Assembly: GCA_021818945.1 (NCBI GenBank)
Contig: JAKASV010000001.1
Coordinates: forward strand, 36,221-100,220
From: a bacterium
Lineage (GTDB): Bacteria; Babelota; Babeliae; Babelales; Vermiphilaceae
Length of the DNA: 64,000 bases
Reading direction: 5' to 3'
Position numbers and translations under genes: made by a program
The notes under the pieces: generated by a model
The model's database searches: none
Told to the model about the DNA's origin: nothing
Seen by the model: the letters and a program-made list of their open reading frames with translations, nothing else
Shown: piece after piece, positions 37,848 to 45,804 of the stretch
Numbering within the stretch: position 1 is the stretch's first letter
How the letters are laid out: each line of letters starts with the position of its first letter

Positions 37848-39464
37848 TTATTGTTGAGTTGCTAGTTTCTGTTTGCGTGAATCGTCAGGAGCAGACGTCG
37901 CTGAAGTGCTATCTTCAATTGGGTGCAGCTGTTCAGATTGCAAAATAGGCGTAGGCAGTGACATGAACTGTGTCAAAGACTGTGAAGAATGGTCTGGTGT
38001 TTGCTCGTGTACCAGCTGCAAAACAGACGTGATCACTGGAGTTAATTGTGTTACATCAAGCTTAGATGCTTGTTGCTGTTGTGCTTGCTTCAAAGCAGAC
38101 ACGACTATTGGCGTAAACTGCGTTAAATCTATCGGCTGTGAAGAATGGCCTGGTGCTTGCTGCTGTACCTGCTGCGCACCAGGCATTGAAGCTGGAGTAT
38201 CCGTCCCAATAGGCTGCTGTGAACTTGTTCGTTGAGCTTCTCGTCGCGTTTTTTCTGCTTCCTGATATTGTGTCAAAGCTTGAACAAGCGCTTCACGGGT
38301 AATCATAGGATCATCTTGTCTTGAGGCACGTAATGAAGCATCATTAATTATGTGAGCAAGTTCTGCTCCGGAAGCATTTTTAGCTTCATTTTCAACAAAT
38401 GATCTTAGAACTTCATCAGAAGGCTTTTTAATCTGTTTAAGTCTATCGCAGTGAAATTTCAAAATTGCAAAGCGCTGTTGCATATCCAGGGCATGAACTT
38501 CGATAACTTTTAAACGTCCAGGGCGAACAAGTGCTTCATCAAGTTCATGTGCAGGTATGTTCGAGGTAGCTACCAAAAATACATCGGGAACTGTTTGTTG
38601 TTGATGTGCACCATCAAGTTCCGTAAGAAGCTGTTCAAGAGCGCGCTCTCGTTCTCCCGCTCGGGCACGATCAAGGCCCGAAATAGCGCCGCCGCGAGGA
38701 CGGCCAATTGCATCGATTTCATCTACAATAACAATGGTAGGTTTGCGTGGTTCAGGACGGCGTAGGTGCAAGAAAGATAACATCCTATTAAAACCAATTT
38801 TGCAATGTTCAGTGAAAGTTTTATGTTGAGCTCGCCCAAAGAGTTCGTGCACAGATCTGCTGCCAGATCCTTGCGCTGCATCGATAAAGCCTGTAGCCCC
38901 TTCATACAGAACGCGTGCATTTGTCGCTTTTGCTATATAATAGCCAAGTTGGGTTTTTCCTGTGCCTACCGGACCTGTGAGCAAGATGCCACGCCACAGA
39001 TGAGCACCAACTTTTTCGAGACTATCAGGCTTATTGATGAGCTCGATGATTTCATCTTTTATTTTTGCAGGAACTGTGTCTGGTGCAATGAGACCTTCAT
39101 CGGAGGTGCATGGGGCTGGATCTTTTTTTTGCAATGCGGCTGATTCTGTAGCTCTTCCTGATGCAGCAGCAACCCTACGGGCATATAAGGCTAGAATACC
39201 TGTCAAGATGCCCTGGGCAATAACTTGTTTGGTTATTCCTTTAATCGAAGATATGCCCTTTTTTTTCATCCAGAATGCTATATCGCGAAGGCACGACATT
39301 GGTTGTACCCTATATGCAGCATCGCGTATGAATGTAAGAGGATGAAATTGTTGTGCAGCTGAGCGGAGTAACGGTAATGGATTATACCCTGCCTGAGCGC
39401 CATGCTCATAGATAGCTCCACACAAACAGAGACACAGTATTGTTGACGATAAAATCTTATTCAT
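37848..39464 (-). CDS. FtsH-like AAA+ ATPase with signal peptide, second TM and Gln-rich tail (copy 2)
   Basis: 538 residues. A signal peptide (MNKILSSTILCLCLCGAIYE) is followed by a 60-residue amphipathic stretch and a second hydrophobic segment (VIAQGILTGILALYARRV, about residues 83-100), so the rest may face the cytoplasm as in FtsH. AAA+ motifs are Walker A LLTGPVGTGKTQLG, Walker B IVIVDEIDAIG, second-region RERALEQLLTELDG, sensor 1 FLVATSNIPAHELDEAL, arginine finger region RPGRL, and the lid NASGAELAHIINDASLRASR. No HExxH peptidase follows. Instead there is a Gln/Pro/Thr-rich tail with three imperfect repeats of the type LTQFTPIVVSALKQ. Probably an unfoldase or chaperone. Confidence 0.8.
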   Translation of the reverse strand: MNKILSSTILCLCLCGAIYEHGAQAGYNPLPLLRSAAQQFHPLTFIRDAAYRVQPMSCLRDIAFWMKKKGISSIKGITKQVIAQGILTGILALYARRVAAASGRATESAALQKKDPAPCTSDEGLIAPDTVPAKIKDEIIELINKPDSLEKVGAHLWRGILLTGPVGTGKTQLGYYIAKATNARVLYEGATGFIDAAQGSGSRSVHELFGRAQHKTFTEHCKIGFNRMLSFLHLRRPEPRKPTIVIVDEIDAIGRPRGGAISGLDRARAGERERALEQLLTELDGAHQQQTVPDVFLVATSNIPAHELDEALVRPGRLKVIEVHALDMQQRFAILKFHCDRLKQIKKPSDEVLRSFVENEAKNASGAELAHIINDASLRASRQDDPMITREALVQALTQYQEAEKTRREAQRTSSQQPIGTDTPASMPGAQQVQQQAPGHSSQPIDLTQFTPIVVSALKQAQQQQASKLDVTQLTPVITSVLQLVHEQTPDHSSQSLTQFMSLPTPILQSEQLHPIEDSTSATSAPDDSRKQKLATQQ

Positions 39465-39697
39465 AAAAGCTACCCTTTTGTTATTAATTCTAACAAATTA
39501 TTTATTTTTGAAAGATATAAAAAATATTTATTTTATATAACTCTAACAGAATAAATGACAAAATCAAAATGGTATGAAAAATCCGCCAAAAATACAGAAT
39601 TATTGATAAGGCAGAACATGCCCATAGCCATACGTGACTACTGGATTAGTATACGAGTGAAGATAAGATTAAGGGAGTTTACACGAGAGCCACTCGA

Positions 39698-40066
39698 TCA
39701 CCCAACGTACTTTTTGCTTTGTTCTGAATGCCAGGTTCGTTGACTATTGATCTGCTCTTTTTCATCTAATGCCTCAAAAAGATTAATGTGGCATTTATTG
39801 GCCAGCATCATGAGGCATATACATACGTCAGCCATTTCATGTTTAAGATTACCATAGGAGGATAATCGTGTATGGTCAACTTTCATGCCGCTATGTTTAC
39901 GCAAGGCTTTTGCAAGCTCGCCCACCTCTTCTAATAGGATAAGCATGGTTTCTGCCGATGTATCATGCGTAAAACCTCGTATCTGTGACATGTTGAGCAT
40001 ATAGTTTTGTATTTGATCTAAGGTCATCTGCTTGTCGAGTTTTTCATGAGCATTAACATCTGACAC
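39698..40066 (-). CDS. MazG-like nucleotide pyrophosphohydrolase
   Basis: 122 residues, all-alpha NTP-PPase type. The metal-binding acidic pattern is LLEEVGELAKALRKH followed by LKHEMADVCICLMML, that is EExxE and ExxD. Such enzymes hydrolyse dNTPs or NTPs to monophosphates and clean nucleotide pools. GTG start chosen because AAAGGA lies six bases before it; the longer upstream frame lacks a ribosome-binding site. It stands beside a Nudix hydrolase gene, transcribed divergently. Confidence 0.75.
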   Translation of the reverse strand: MSDVNAHEKLDKQMTLDQIQNYMLNMSQIRGFTHDTSAETMLILLEEVGELAKALRKHSGMKVDHTRLSSYGNLKHEMADVCICLMMLANKCHINLFEALDEKEQINSQRTWHSEQSKKYVG

Positions 40067-40147
40067 TGTTTTTCCTTTGATTTGCAAAATTCGGCCAATC
40101 AACCATACTTTTTTTAAATATATCTATAACATAAAAGAGGTTTTTAC

Positions 40148-40609
40148 ATGGAATCACATTATACAGCTACAGGATTAGTCGTCAATCGTGCAGGCAATAA
40201 AGTACTTCTTGTGTTGCATAAAAAGTTGCAGTTATGGTTGCCGGCAGGCGGGCATGTTGAAGAAGGAGAGCTTCCTCACAATGCAGCCATTCGTGAAGTA
40301 TTTGAAGAAACTGGAGTTCCAGCTCTCATCATGAATGCTTCTACTCATCTTGACTTGCATTCCGGATCTGAAATACAGATTCCTGCTCCCAGATTTGTGT
40401 TACATGAGTTTATTCCGGCCTATAAGGATAAAGCTGAGCATATGCATTATGATTTTATATATCATATGCAGGCTGAATGTGATGAGTGCCTAGTAAATGA
40501 GCATGAAGTTGAATCTGTTCAATGGTTTGGACTGGAGCAATTATTATCATGCAAAACAAATGAGGCCACACGGAAGATGTACTCTATACTGTTACATGGT
40601 AGTGATTGA
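40148..40609 (+). CDS. Nudix hydrolase
   Basis: 153 residues with an exact Nudix box: GHVEEGELPHNAAIREVFEE followed by TG, that is G-x5-E-x7-REVxEExG. This binds Mg2+ and cleaves nucleoside diphosphates linked to X. The N-terminal TATGLVVNRAGNKVLLVLH and the pre-box WLPAGG are normal. The substrate cannot be read from sequence. The next gene follows with no gap, so they are probably co-translated. Confidence 0.9.
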   Translation: MESHYTATGLVVNRAGNKVLLVLHKKLQLWLPAGGHVEEGELPHNAAIREVFEETGVPALIMNASTHLDLHSGSEIQIPAPRFVLHEFIPAYKDKAEHMHYDFIYHMQAECDECLVNEHEVESVQWFGLEQLLSCKTNEATRKMYSILLHGSD

Positions 40610-40647
40610 ACAACACTAAAAAAATTAATTATTATGAGATTATACCA

Positions 40648-41139
40648 ATGCATACACCAGAATCATTATATAAAAGATTAGATGAGCTTGGCATACGATA
40701 TACTACAATCTCCCATGCTCCTGTATTTACCGTAAAAGAAGCTGATGAGATACTTGCACAGTTGCCACCGCATGGCCCATGCAAAAACTTATTCTTAAAA
40801 GATAAAAAAAATCATTTGTATCTTCTGGTTGCTCTTTTTGATACAGATATTATCATCAAAGAACTTGCCAAAATCTTATCAGCTCCTGGGCTTCGATTTG
40901 CAAGCCCTGAGCAACTTATGGCATCATTAGGCGTCATACCTGGGGCTGTAACCCCGTTTGGATTGATCAATGATCAACAGCATACTGTTACCGTAATACT
41001 TGATCCGAGGATTTTTGGGCATCAATATATTGGCATACATCCTTTGGTAAATGATGCTACTACGCTGTTGACTCCCGGTGACCTAAAATCATTTATAAAC
41101 TCTTGTGGTAATCGCATTATTGAGTTGCCTGGAATTTAA
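40648..41139 (+). CDS. YbaK/ProX-type aminoacyl-tRNA deacylase
   Basis: 163 residues of the YbaK/prolyl-tRNA editing fold, closest in feel to PrdX/ProXp. SLYKRLDELGIRYTTISHAP and VFTVKEADEI open it, GPCKNLFLKDKKNHLYLLV contains the conserved Lys of the family, and PGAVTPFGLINDQQH matches the GxVTPFGL substrate-loop motif. It would remove mischarged amino acids (Ala or Cys) from tRNA-Pro. ATG chosen; an upstream TTG overlapping the Nudix stop would add 14 residues and is possible. Confidence 0.85.
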   Translation: MHTPESLYKRLDELGIRYTTISHAPVFTVKEADEILAQLPPHGPCKNLFLKDKKNHLYLLVALFDTDIIIKELAKILSAPGLRFASPEQLMASLGVIPGAVTPFGLINDQQHTVTVILDPRIFGHQYIGIHPLVNDATTLLTPGDLKSFINSCGNRIIELPGI

Positions 41140-41277
41140 GGCTGGTGTGAAATATTTTTTGTAGAGCATTTGACTACAGAAAAATTGAGCATATATTTTT
41201 TTAAGAATAGTTTTGTCTCGTTGTGCAATAAAAAATGTTGTATTGTTGTCGTTGCACTCATTAGTGGAGGAACTCTC

Positions 41278-41454
41278 ATGAAGTTCATTAAGTATATGTT
41301 TGCTTTGTTGGCAGTATCATGTATGATACCTGTTTTTGCACACTGTGGCAAAGGCGGATGCCGACGTGGCCATTGTGGTAAAGCAGTTATTGCTGCAAAA
41401 AAAACTGTTTGCAAAAACAATGGTACCTGCAAGAATGGTTGTTGCACACATTAA
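41278..41454 (+). CDS. Small secreted cysteine-rich peptide
   Basis: 58 residues. MKFIKYMFALLAVSCMIPVFA is a complete signal peptide; the 37-residue mature part is basic and carries seven cysteines (HCGKGGCRRGHCGKAV, then TVCKNNGTCKNGCCTH). The ribosome-binding site GGAGG at seven bases is excellent, and a strong intrinsic terminator follows immediately, so this is a dedicated single-gene transcript. The size and cysteine spacing recall disulfide-rich or metal-binding peptides. No family recognised. Confidence 0.75.
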   Translation: MKFIKYMFALLAVSCMIPVFAHCGKGGCRRGHCGKAVIAAKKTVCKNNGTCKNGCCTH

Positions 41455-41463
41455 TTTTTATCT

Positions 41464-41501
41464 GTAAGGCGGCTATATAAGGGCCGCCTTACTTTATTTT
41501 G
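41464..41501 (+). terminator. Intrinsic terminator of the Cys-rich peptide gene
   Basis: GTAAGGCGGC (41464-41473) and GCCGCCTTAC (41483-41492) form a perfect 10-base stem with a 9-base loop, followed by TTTATTTT. It begins 10 bases after the stop codon of the small peptide gene. Confidence 0.85.
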
Positions 41502-41595
41502 GAATCTTTATTACCAATTTCGATAATATTTTTGATTATTGCAAGAGGAATTTTTTGAGTGCCATAGACCTCAAAAGAACATTCAGAGGCAATCA

Positions 41596-43038
41596 TTAAG
41601 GTTGAACTGGCTGCCGGACACGAATAAATGGTGTTATCTGCCAGCTTTGATCACGATATTCGATCGTTGCCATCGCATCTTCACAGCAAAGGGTTCCTAT
41701 CCCCAGCCCTTCTGGCGAAGAAGTACACGTGAAGACTGTGGGCTTCGTAATGGTATAGGGAAAATCTGTAAGTAATGGCTTCCAATCTGTACCATATTTT
41801 TGCGTACTACGGAGCCTGGTGATACCACCGGAAATATGCTGGTGTCCGCGCAATATAGCATCAAGCGAATAACGATGTTCAGGGTGATTGCTTTGTAGTT
41901 TTTCCATGAATTCCCGAGCAGCTGAACTATTATAGGTTTGTATGCCAAAGCCGCGGGGTGAATCGTAGGATTGTGGTTCTTGTTCAGAAAAAATATTGGC
42001 AAAAAAATCACTCCACAAAAGTCCTGGGCAAATAGCACGACTACTAAATTGATGGTCGAGCAATTCTGATTTACCAGTTTTTTTATATGTGGCAATCGTT
42101 TTTAATATTGCTCGTTCGAATGGAACTGTAGGATCTATGCCACCATGACAAAAAAGGAGAAACTTAAATTTTGGAATATATGAAGTATGTGGGACACTAG
42201 GAACTGCTAAAAGAAGTGCCTGCGGCAACGAGAGAAACAGTTTGTCAAGAAGTCTTATTTGATCTAATAATTTCATATCAAAGGTAAAATAGGTGCGCCA
42301 TTCTGATAAAAAGTCTTCTGCCATGTCTAACGTTTCATGGTTGCCGGCAAGCAGGATGACATTTTTATTCTCTTTAAGAGTCATAAGAAGTTGCCAGACC
42401 TGAGCGCTGCAATGTCCGCGATCAGCATAGTCGCCTAACAATACAAGATAATGATTAGGGACTAATTGTCCATAGTCATTTATAATGTAGTCTCTGTGAA
42501 GTTTTTCGATTGCTGTTGTCAATGATTCAATGCTGCCATGTAAGTCTCCAATCACATGAATGATGCTATCTAAGGGAATAATCTGCAGTTGAATATAGGG
42601 GTTTGTGTATGATTTAACGTGATGTCTCAAAAATTTTTTAAGCACAAGTTGCATAGCGTCTCGTGGGGGCTTTGGTTGTTTTATCCACTGATAAAATGGT
42701 TTGAGCATGCGGAGTGAAGTAATAGGCACTAATAATCTTTGATGGTTATGCATCATATGAACATAGATTTTCTGATCATCTGGTACATGGTGCCAGATGA
42801 TCACATATACCCACAGGTCTTGATCTATGTTCATTAATGCCAATTGACCTTCAATAAAATTTTTTTTGTTATGTGTGATAGCTTGAGCAGTTGCTTCCTG
42901 TGTGAAAGTACTGAGTCCTACATCTAAATCGGTGCAGGCAAAGCACGTTTTTTTAATCAAGACAGAATCATCAAAAGTACAAGCATGTAGAGTATTACAC
43001 ATGATTATTAAAAATAAAGATAACGATTTGATATTCAT
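41596..43038 (-). CDS. Secreted PPP-family (Ser/Thr phosphatase-like) metallophosphoesterase
   Basis: 480 residues. Signal peptide MNIKSLSLFLIIMCNTLHAC (possible lipobox LHAC). The calcineurin-like core has all metal motifs in order: IGDLHGSIE, LGDYADRG, LLAGNHETLD, then FCHGGIDPTVPF and LRGHQHISGG. GDxHG, GDxxDRG and GNHE are the signature of PPP Ser/Thr protein phosphatases and close bacterial relatives, rather than of nucleotidases. About 150 residues precede the catalytic core and match nothing I know. The start has AAGGAGG in front. A secreted protein phosphatase is an effector candidate. Confidence 0.85.
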   Translation of the reverse strand: MNIKSLSLFLIIMCNTLHACTFDDSVLIKKTCFACTDLDVGLSTFTQEATAQAITHNKKNFIEGQLALMNIDQDLWVYVIIWHHVPDDQKIYVHMMHNHQRLLVPITSLRMLKPFYQWIKQPKPPRDAMQLVLKKFLRHHVKSYTNPYIQLQIIPLDSIIHVIGDLHGSIESLTTAIEKLHRDYIINDYGQLVPNHYLVLLGDYADRGHCSAQVWQLLMTLKENKNVILLAGNHETLDMAEDFLSEWRTYFTFDMKLLDQIRLLDKLFLSLPQALLLAVPSVPHTSYIPKFKFLLFCHGGIDPTVPFERAILKTIATYKKTGKSELLDHQFSSRAICPGLLWSDFFANIFSEQEPQSYDSPRGFGIQTYNSSAAREFMEKLQSNHPEHRYSLDAILRGHQHISGGITRLRSTQKYGTDWKPLLTDFPYTITKPTVFTCTSSPEGLGIGTLCCEDAMATIEYRDQSWQITPFIRVRQPVQP

Positions 43039-43237
43039 CGTAGCCTCCTTTTCGGTATTTATGCTCATAGAGTAGTGTACTCCCTTTTGGCGATTTGATT
43101 CAACCTTAAGATTAAATCTATTTTAAAATGTTTTTTGTTATTCAGAAAATAGAGTTTTGCTAGATCTTTGCAAGTTATCATGTTCATGTTAGCATGTCTT
43201 AAAATGTTTTTGATATAATTTTAAAAAAAGGGAATTC

Positions 43238-43915
43238 ATGAAAAGATTAGCAATTTTAACTGTGTCTATGTATCTTATGGTGCCATCGACTAATTGCAGC
43301 ATTGAAACTAAATTTTCAAAAGTTGCAGCTGCATTGGGTTTTGGTAGTTCAAGAACAGTACCTGATACGTTAAAACCTTGTCAGACTTGGCTCAATCCTC
43401 ATACATTATTTCATGGTTCCCCGACTATGAATCTAGAAGTAATTAATCCGAAACCATTAGGGACACGGTGTCACGCCCAGCCTATAGTGTTTGCATCTCA
43501 ACATATTGCACTTGCAGCATTATTTATGCTTAAGCATCAGGGAAAATTTGCCTGCGGTAGGTTGCCTTCGGGAGATGTTTTTTATCTGACCGAAGATACT
43601 AAACGATGCATAAGAGATGATCACGGCGGTGCCATTTATGTTGTCTCTTCAGCCACATTTTTTTGTCAAACTCAAATAAGCCTAGGTCTAGACGAATGGA
43701 TTTCGTATGCTGCGTTGAGACCTTTGGCAAAGTTTACTTTTCCATCTGCTCTTGAAGCTATTCTTGATTTTGGAGTAAAAGTCTATTGTGTTGATAGTTG
43801 TACCTATGCCCAGTATTGGCGATTGAGATCAGATAATGATGAATGGACTGCTTTTTTTGGTCGATTAAGTCCGATGACTAAGGCGCAACTTGCTTTAGAA
43901 AGAACAAGTAATTAA
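43238..43915 (+). CDS. Secreted protein with HGSP motif, unknown function
   Basis: 225 residues, signal peptide MKRLAILTVSMYLMVPSTNC with a possible lipobox. The mature part contains LNPHTLFHGSPTMNLEVI, then PIVFASQHIALAALFMLKHQ and, later, DDHGGAIYVVSS. The order H-G-S-x, hydrophobic strand, then an F-A-S/T helix resembles ADP-ribosyltransferase-like folds (Tpt1/ART type), but the later catalytic residues are not evident. Treat the fold idea as speculative. It is flanked by short non-coding gaps and the oppositely transcribed XRE gene. Confidence 0.6.
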   Translation: MKRLAILTVSMYLMVPSTNCSIETKFSKVAAALGFGSSRTVPDTLKPCQTWLNPHTLFHGSPTMNLEVINPKPLGTRCHAQPIVFASQHIALAALFMLKHQGKFACGRLPSGDVFYLTEDTKRCIRDDHGGAIYVVSSATFFCQTQISLGLDEWISYAALRPLAKFTFPSALEAILDFGVKVYCVDSCTYAQYWRLRSDNDEWTAFFGRLSPMTKAQLALERTSN

Positions 43916-43960
43916 AAATATCTATATTTTTTTCTGACCATTGCATTATAGAGATCGTTA

Positions 43961-44167
43961 CTACTCATGTTGGTATTCTAGTAGATCGCCTGGTTGACAT
44001 TGTAAAGCTTCACACAAAGCTTCAAGAGTTGAAAAGCGGATAGCTTTAGCTTTGCCGGTTTTGAGGATCGATAAGTTTGCCTCAGTAATGCCGACGCGTG
44101 CAGCAAGTTCATTGAGCCGTATTTTGCGCTTAACCATGACCTCATCCAACTTTACTATTATTTTCAT
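43961..44167 (-). CDS. XRE-family HTH regulator (YozG-like)
   Basis: 68 residues, almost only a Cro/C1-type helix-turn-helix: LNELAARVGITEANLSILKTG, then IRFSTLEALCEALQCQPGDLLEY. The five-helix domain is complete. It follows the DUF2975 membrane-protein gene by 10 bases; DUF2975 genes are commonly paired with such a mini-regulator, so this pair is a standard module with a likely autoregulatory role. Confidence 0.9.
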   Translation of the reverse strand: MKIIVKLDEVMVKRKIRLNELAARVGITEANLSILKTGKAKAIRFSTLEALCEALQCQPGDLLEYQHE

Positions 44168-44177
44168 GCACTGACCT

Positions 44178-44750
44178 TTAAATGGTTAAATCATGTTCAT
44201 TTTTAAGTTCATAAGCCTCATGCATGAGTGAGGTGATGATCAAAAAGAAGCCGACGATAAAAATATGGATCACATCATTAGACGTAAATCCTAATGCAAT
44301 AACTCGTTGCCCTTGTTGATTGGACAATGTGGTTACTATGCTCAGTAGCGTAAACTTGAATGGTTCGTACAGGGCCCATGCAAAAATTATTTTGCTCATG
44401 TTATTAAATAAGGCAATAGTGTTTGCGGTAAAGAGTTCGCCTTTTTGGTAATAGCGTAAAACTTTGATAAAGCAGATACAGGCCCATACAAGAAGGGCTA
44501 TCGATATTCCATCAATGCAAGAGGACGCTATGCGAGAAATAAGTGCCATAGTTGCTTCTGATTGTCCGGAACCATAAGGAATACTTAATCCTGTGTACAA
44601 GGTAACCTTTTTCGAACAATCTGCAATATCATAATAAATGGGCATTGATCCGCCGAACCATTTATACACAAATCCGATGATAGTCAAAGGTAGTGCGACA
44701 AAAAGGCAAAAGAGTTCGAGGAACCTGGCATATGATTTAAGGGTACTCAT
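44178..44750 (-). CDS. DUF2975 family membrane protein
   Basis: 190 residues with four membrane segments (about residues 12-32, 68-92, 105-125, 150-175), the DUF2975 layout: LFCLFVALPLTIIGFVYKWF at the start, then ISIALLVWACICFIKVLRYYQ, KIIFAWALYEPFKFTLL and VIHIFIVGFFLIITSLMHEAY. The gene is paired with the XRE-type regulator downstream. Function of the family is unknown. Confidence 0.85.
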   Translation of the reverse strand: MSTLKSYARFLELFCLFVALPLTIIGFVYKWFGGSMPIYYDIADCSKKVTLYTGLSIPYGSGQSEATMALISRIASSCIDGISIALLVWACICFIKVLRYYQKGELFTANTIALFNNMSKIIFAWALYEPFKFTLLSIVTTLSNQQGQRVIALGFTSNDVIHIFIVGFFLIITSLMHEAYELKNEHDLTI

Positions 44751-44821
44751 ATTTCTTATTCTCCTATATACGTCTTTGTTGTACCAATTAGTATAGCAGC
44801 TTACTATGCAAAATATATTGA

Positions 44822-44849
44822 TAAAAAAGCGGGGCCACTTTAGTGGCCC
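44822..44849 (-). terminator. Intrinsic terminator of the secreted-protein gene
   Basis: GGGCCACT and AGTGGCCC form a perfect 8-base stem around TT; on the minus strand it is followed by CCGC and TTTTTT. It lies about 40 bases after the stop of the gene upstream on the minus strand (44891-45571). Confidence 0.75.
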
Positions 44850-44890
44850 TACCGTTGTGTCTAGAAAGGAGTTGCGGATGAAACAACCTT

Positions 44891-45571
44891 CTATTTTTTA
44901 AATTCAAAAGAGATAAAGTCTTTATTGTTATCCTTTAATTTGATCTGAATGCTCCTTGTGACATGCGGTGTGTTAATAATATCCATAAATAGTGAATCTG
45001 TGCGTATGGGCTTGAAATTTTCAGAACTATTGTGCTCGAAATTATCGATTAAACTGATAAGTTGCTCGCGTATGGACCTCCAAGCAGTTGTATCATAATA
45101 TTTTTCATGGGACACGCGTATACGTATAGATATTTTAGTAATATCATTGAGGCTGTGCAGATTTTGTCCATCATTTATCCTCAAAGGAAACTCTATATTA
45201 ATTTTCATATGAAGTCCTGTCTTGTCTCCGGCCAGTTCATACCATTCTTTTATGGGTGAACCAATCAGATCTAGGAAAGATGAATCTTGTGCATTATTTT
45301 TACTTGTTTGGAGTGCTTGTACCAAGCTCGAGGTATGATCTATCATTGTCTGCCAGTCATTTAACGAAGTTTCAGGTGTGCGTTCAATATGTACTGTACA
45401 CGTAAACGATCTACACAGTTCTGGGTTTTGCTGATGTTGGTGGAGAAAGCTCATAAATGTTTCCAAGGATGGCGTTGGGTGTACACGTGCAAATTCGTGT
45501 AATAAACTTTCTCCACGAACAAAACCAGCGGAGGTGACAGCAATGATCAATAGTAAGTGATCGAATTTCAT
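44891..45571 (-). CDS. Secreted protein of unknown function
   Basis: 226 residues with a signal peptide (FDHLLLIIAVTSAGFVRGE). The mature protein looks like a mixed alpha/beta domain: LETFMSFLHQHQQNP, FTCTVHIERTPE, LHMKINIEFPLRI, KISIRIRVSHEKYY, RSIQIKLKDNNKDF. The repeated amphipathic strands suggest a beta-sheet core. No known family or catalytic motif. It has its own terminator and is transcribed divergently from the ankyrin gene. Confidence 0.65.
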   Translation of the reverse strand: MKFDHLLLIIAVTSAGFVRGESLLHEFARVHPTPSLETFMSFLHQHQQNPELCRSFTCTVHIERTPETSLNDWQTMIDHTSSLVQALQTSKNNAQDSSFLDLIGSPIKEWYELAGDKTGLHMKINIEFPLRINDGQNLHSLNDITKISIRIRVSHEKYYDTTAWRSIREQLISLIDNFEHNSSENFKPIRTDSLFMDIINTPHVTRSIQIKLKDNNKDFISFEFKK

Positions 45572-45642
45572 AATATTCCTTCATGTTATATATTTTCTAC
45601 ATCTTTTAACATATCTACCTGCAAGTACAAACTAGTCTGGCA

Positions 45643-45700
45643 AAAAATTTGTTGAAAGTCAACAAATTTTTATTGATAATCAATAAATTTTTATTGATAA
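45643..45700. repeat. Palindrome plus 21-bp tandem repeat between two divergent genes
   Basis: AAAAATTTGTTGA and TCAACAAATTTTT (13-base arms, 45643-45655 and 45659-45671) surround AAG. The right arm begins a tandem repeat of 21 bases (45659-45679 and 45680-45700) that matches at 20 of 21 positions and contains TTTTTATTGATAA. This sits in the shared control region of two divergent secreted-protein genes and could be an operator for both. Confidence 0.6.
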
Positions 45701-45804
45701 AACAAAAAATACCTCTATTAATTTTTATTTGACAATTATGAAAAAAGTATATAAGTTATATATTAGATTGGTCGTATTATTAAAATATAATTAAGGAATA
45801 ACAT

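Noticed and set aside
39555..39743. A 62-codon plus-strand gene
   Set aside because: It overlaps the MazG-like gene on the opposite strand and shows no recognisable motif.
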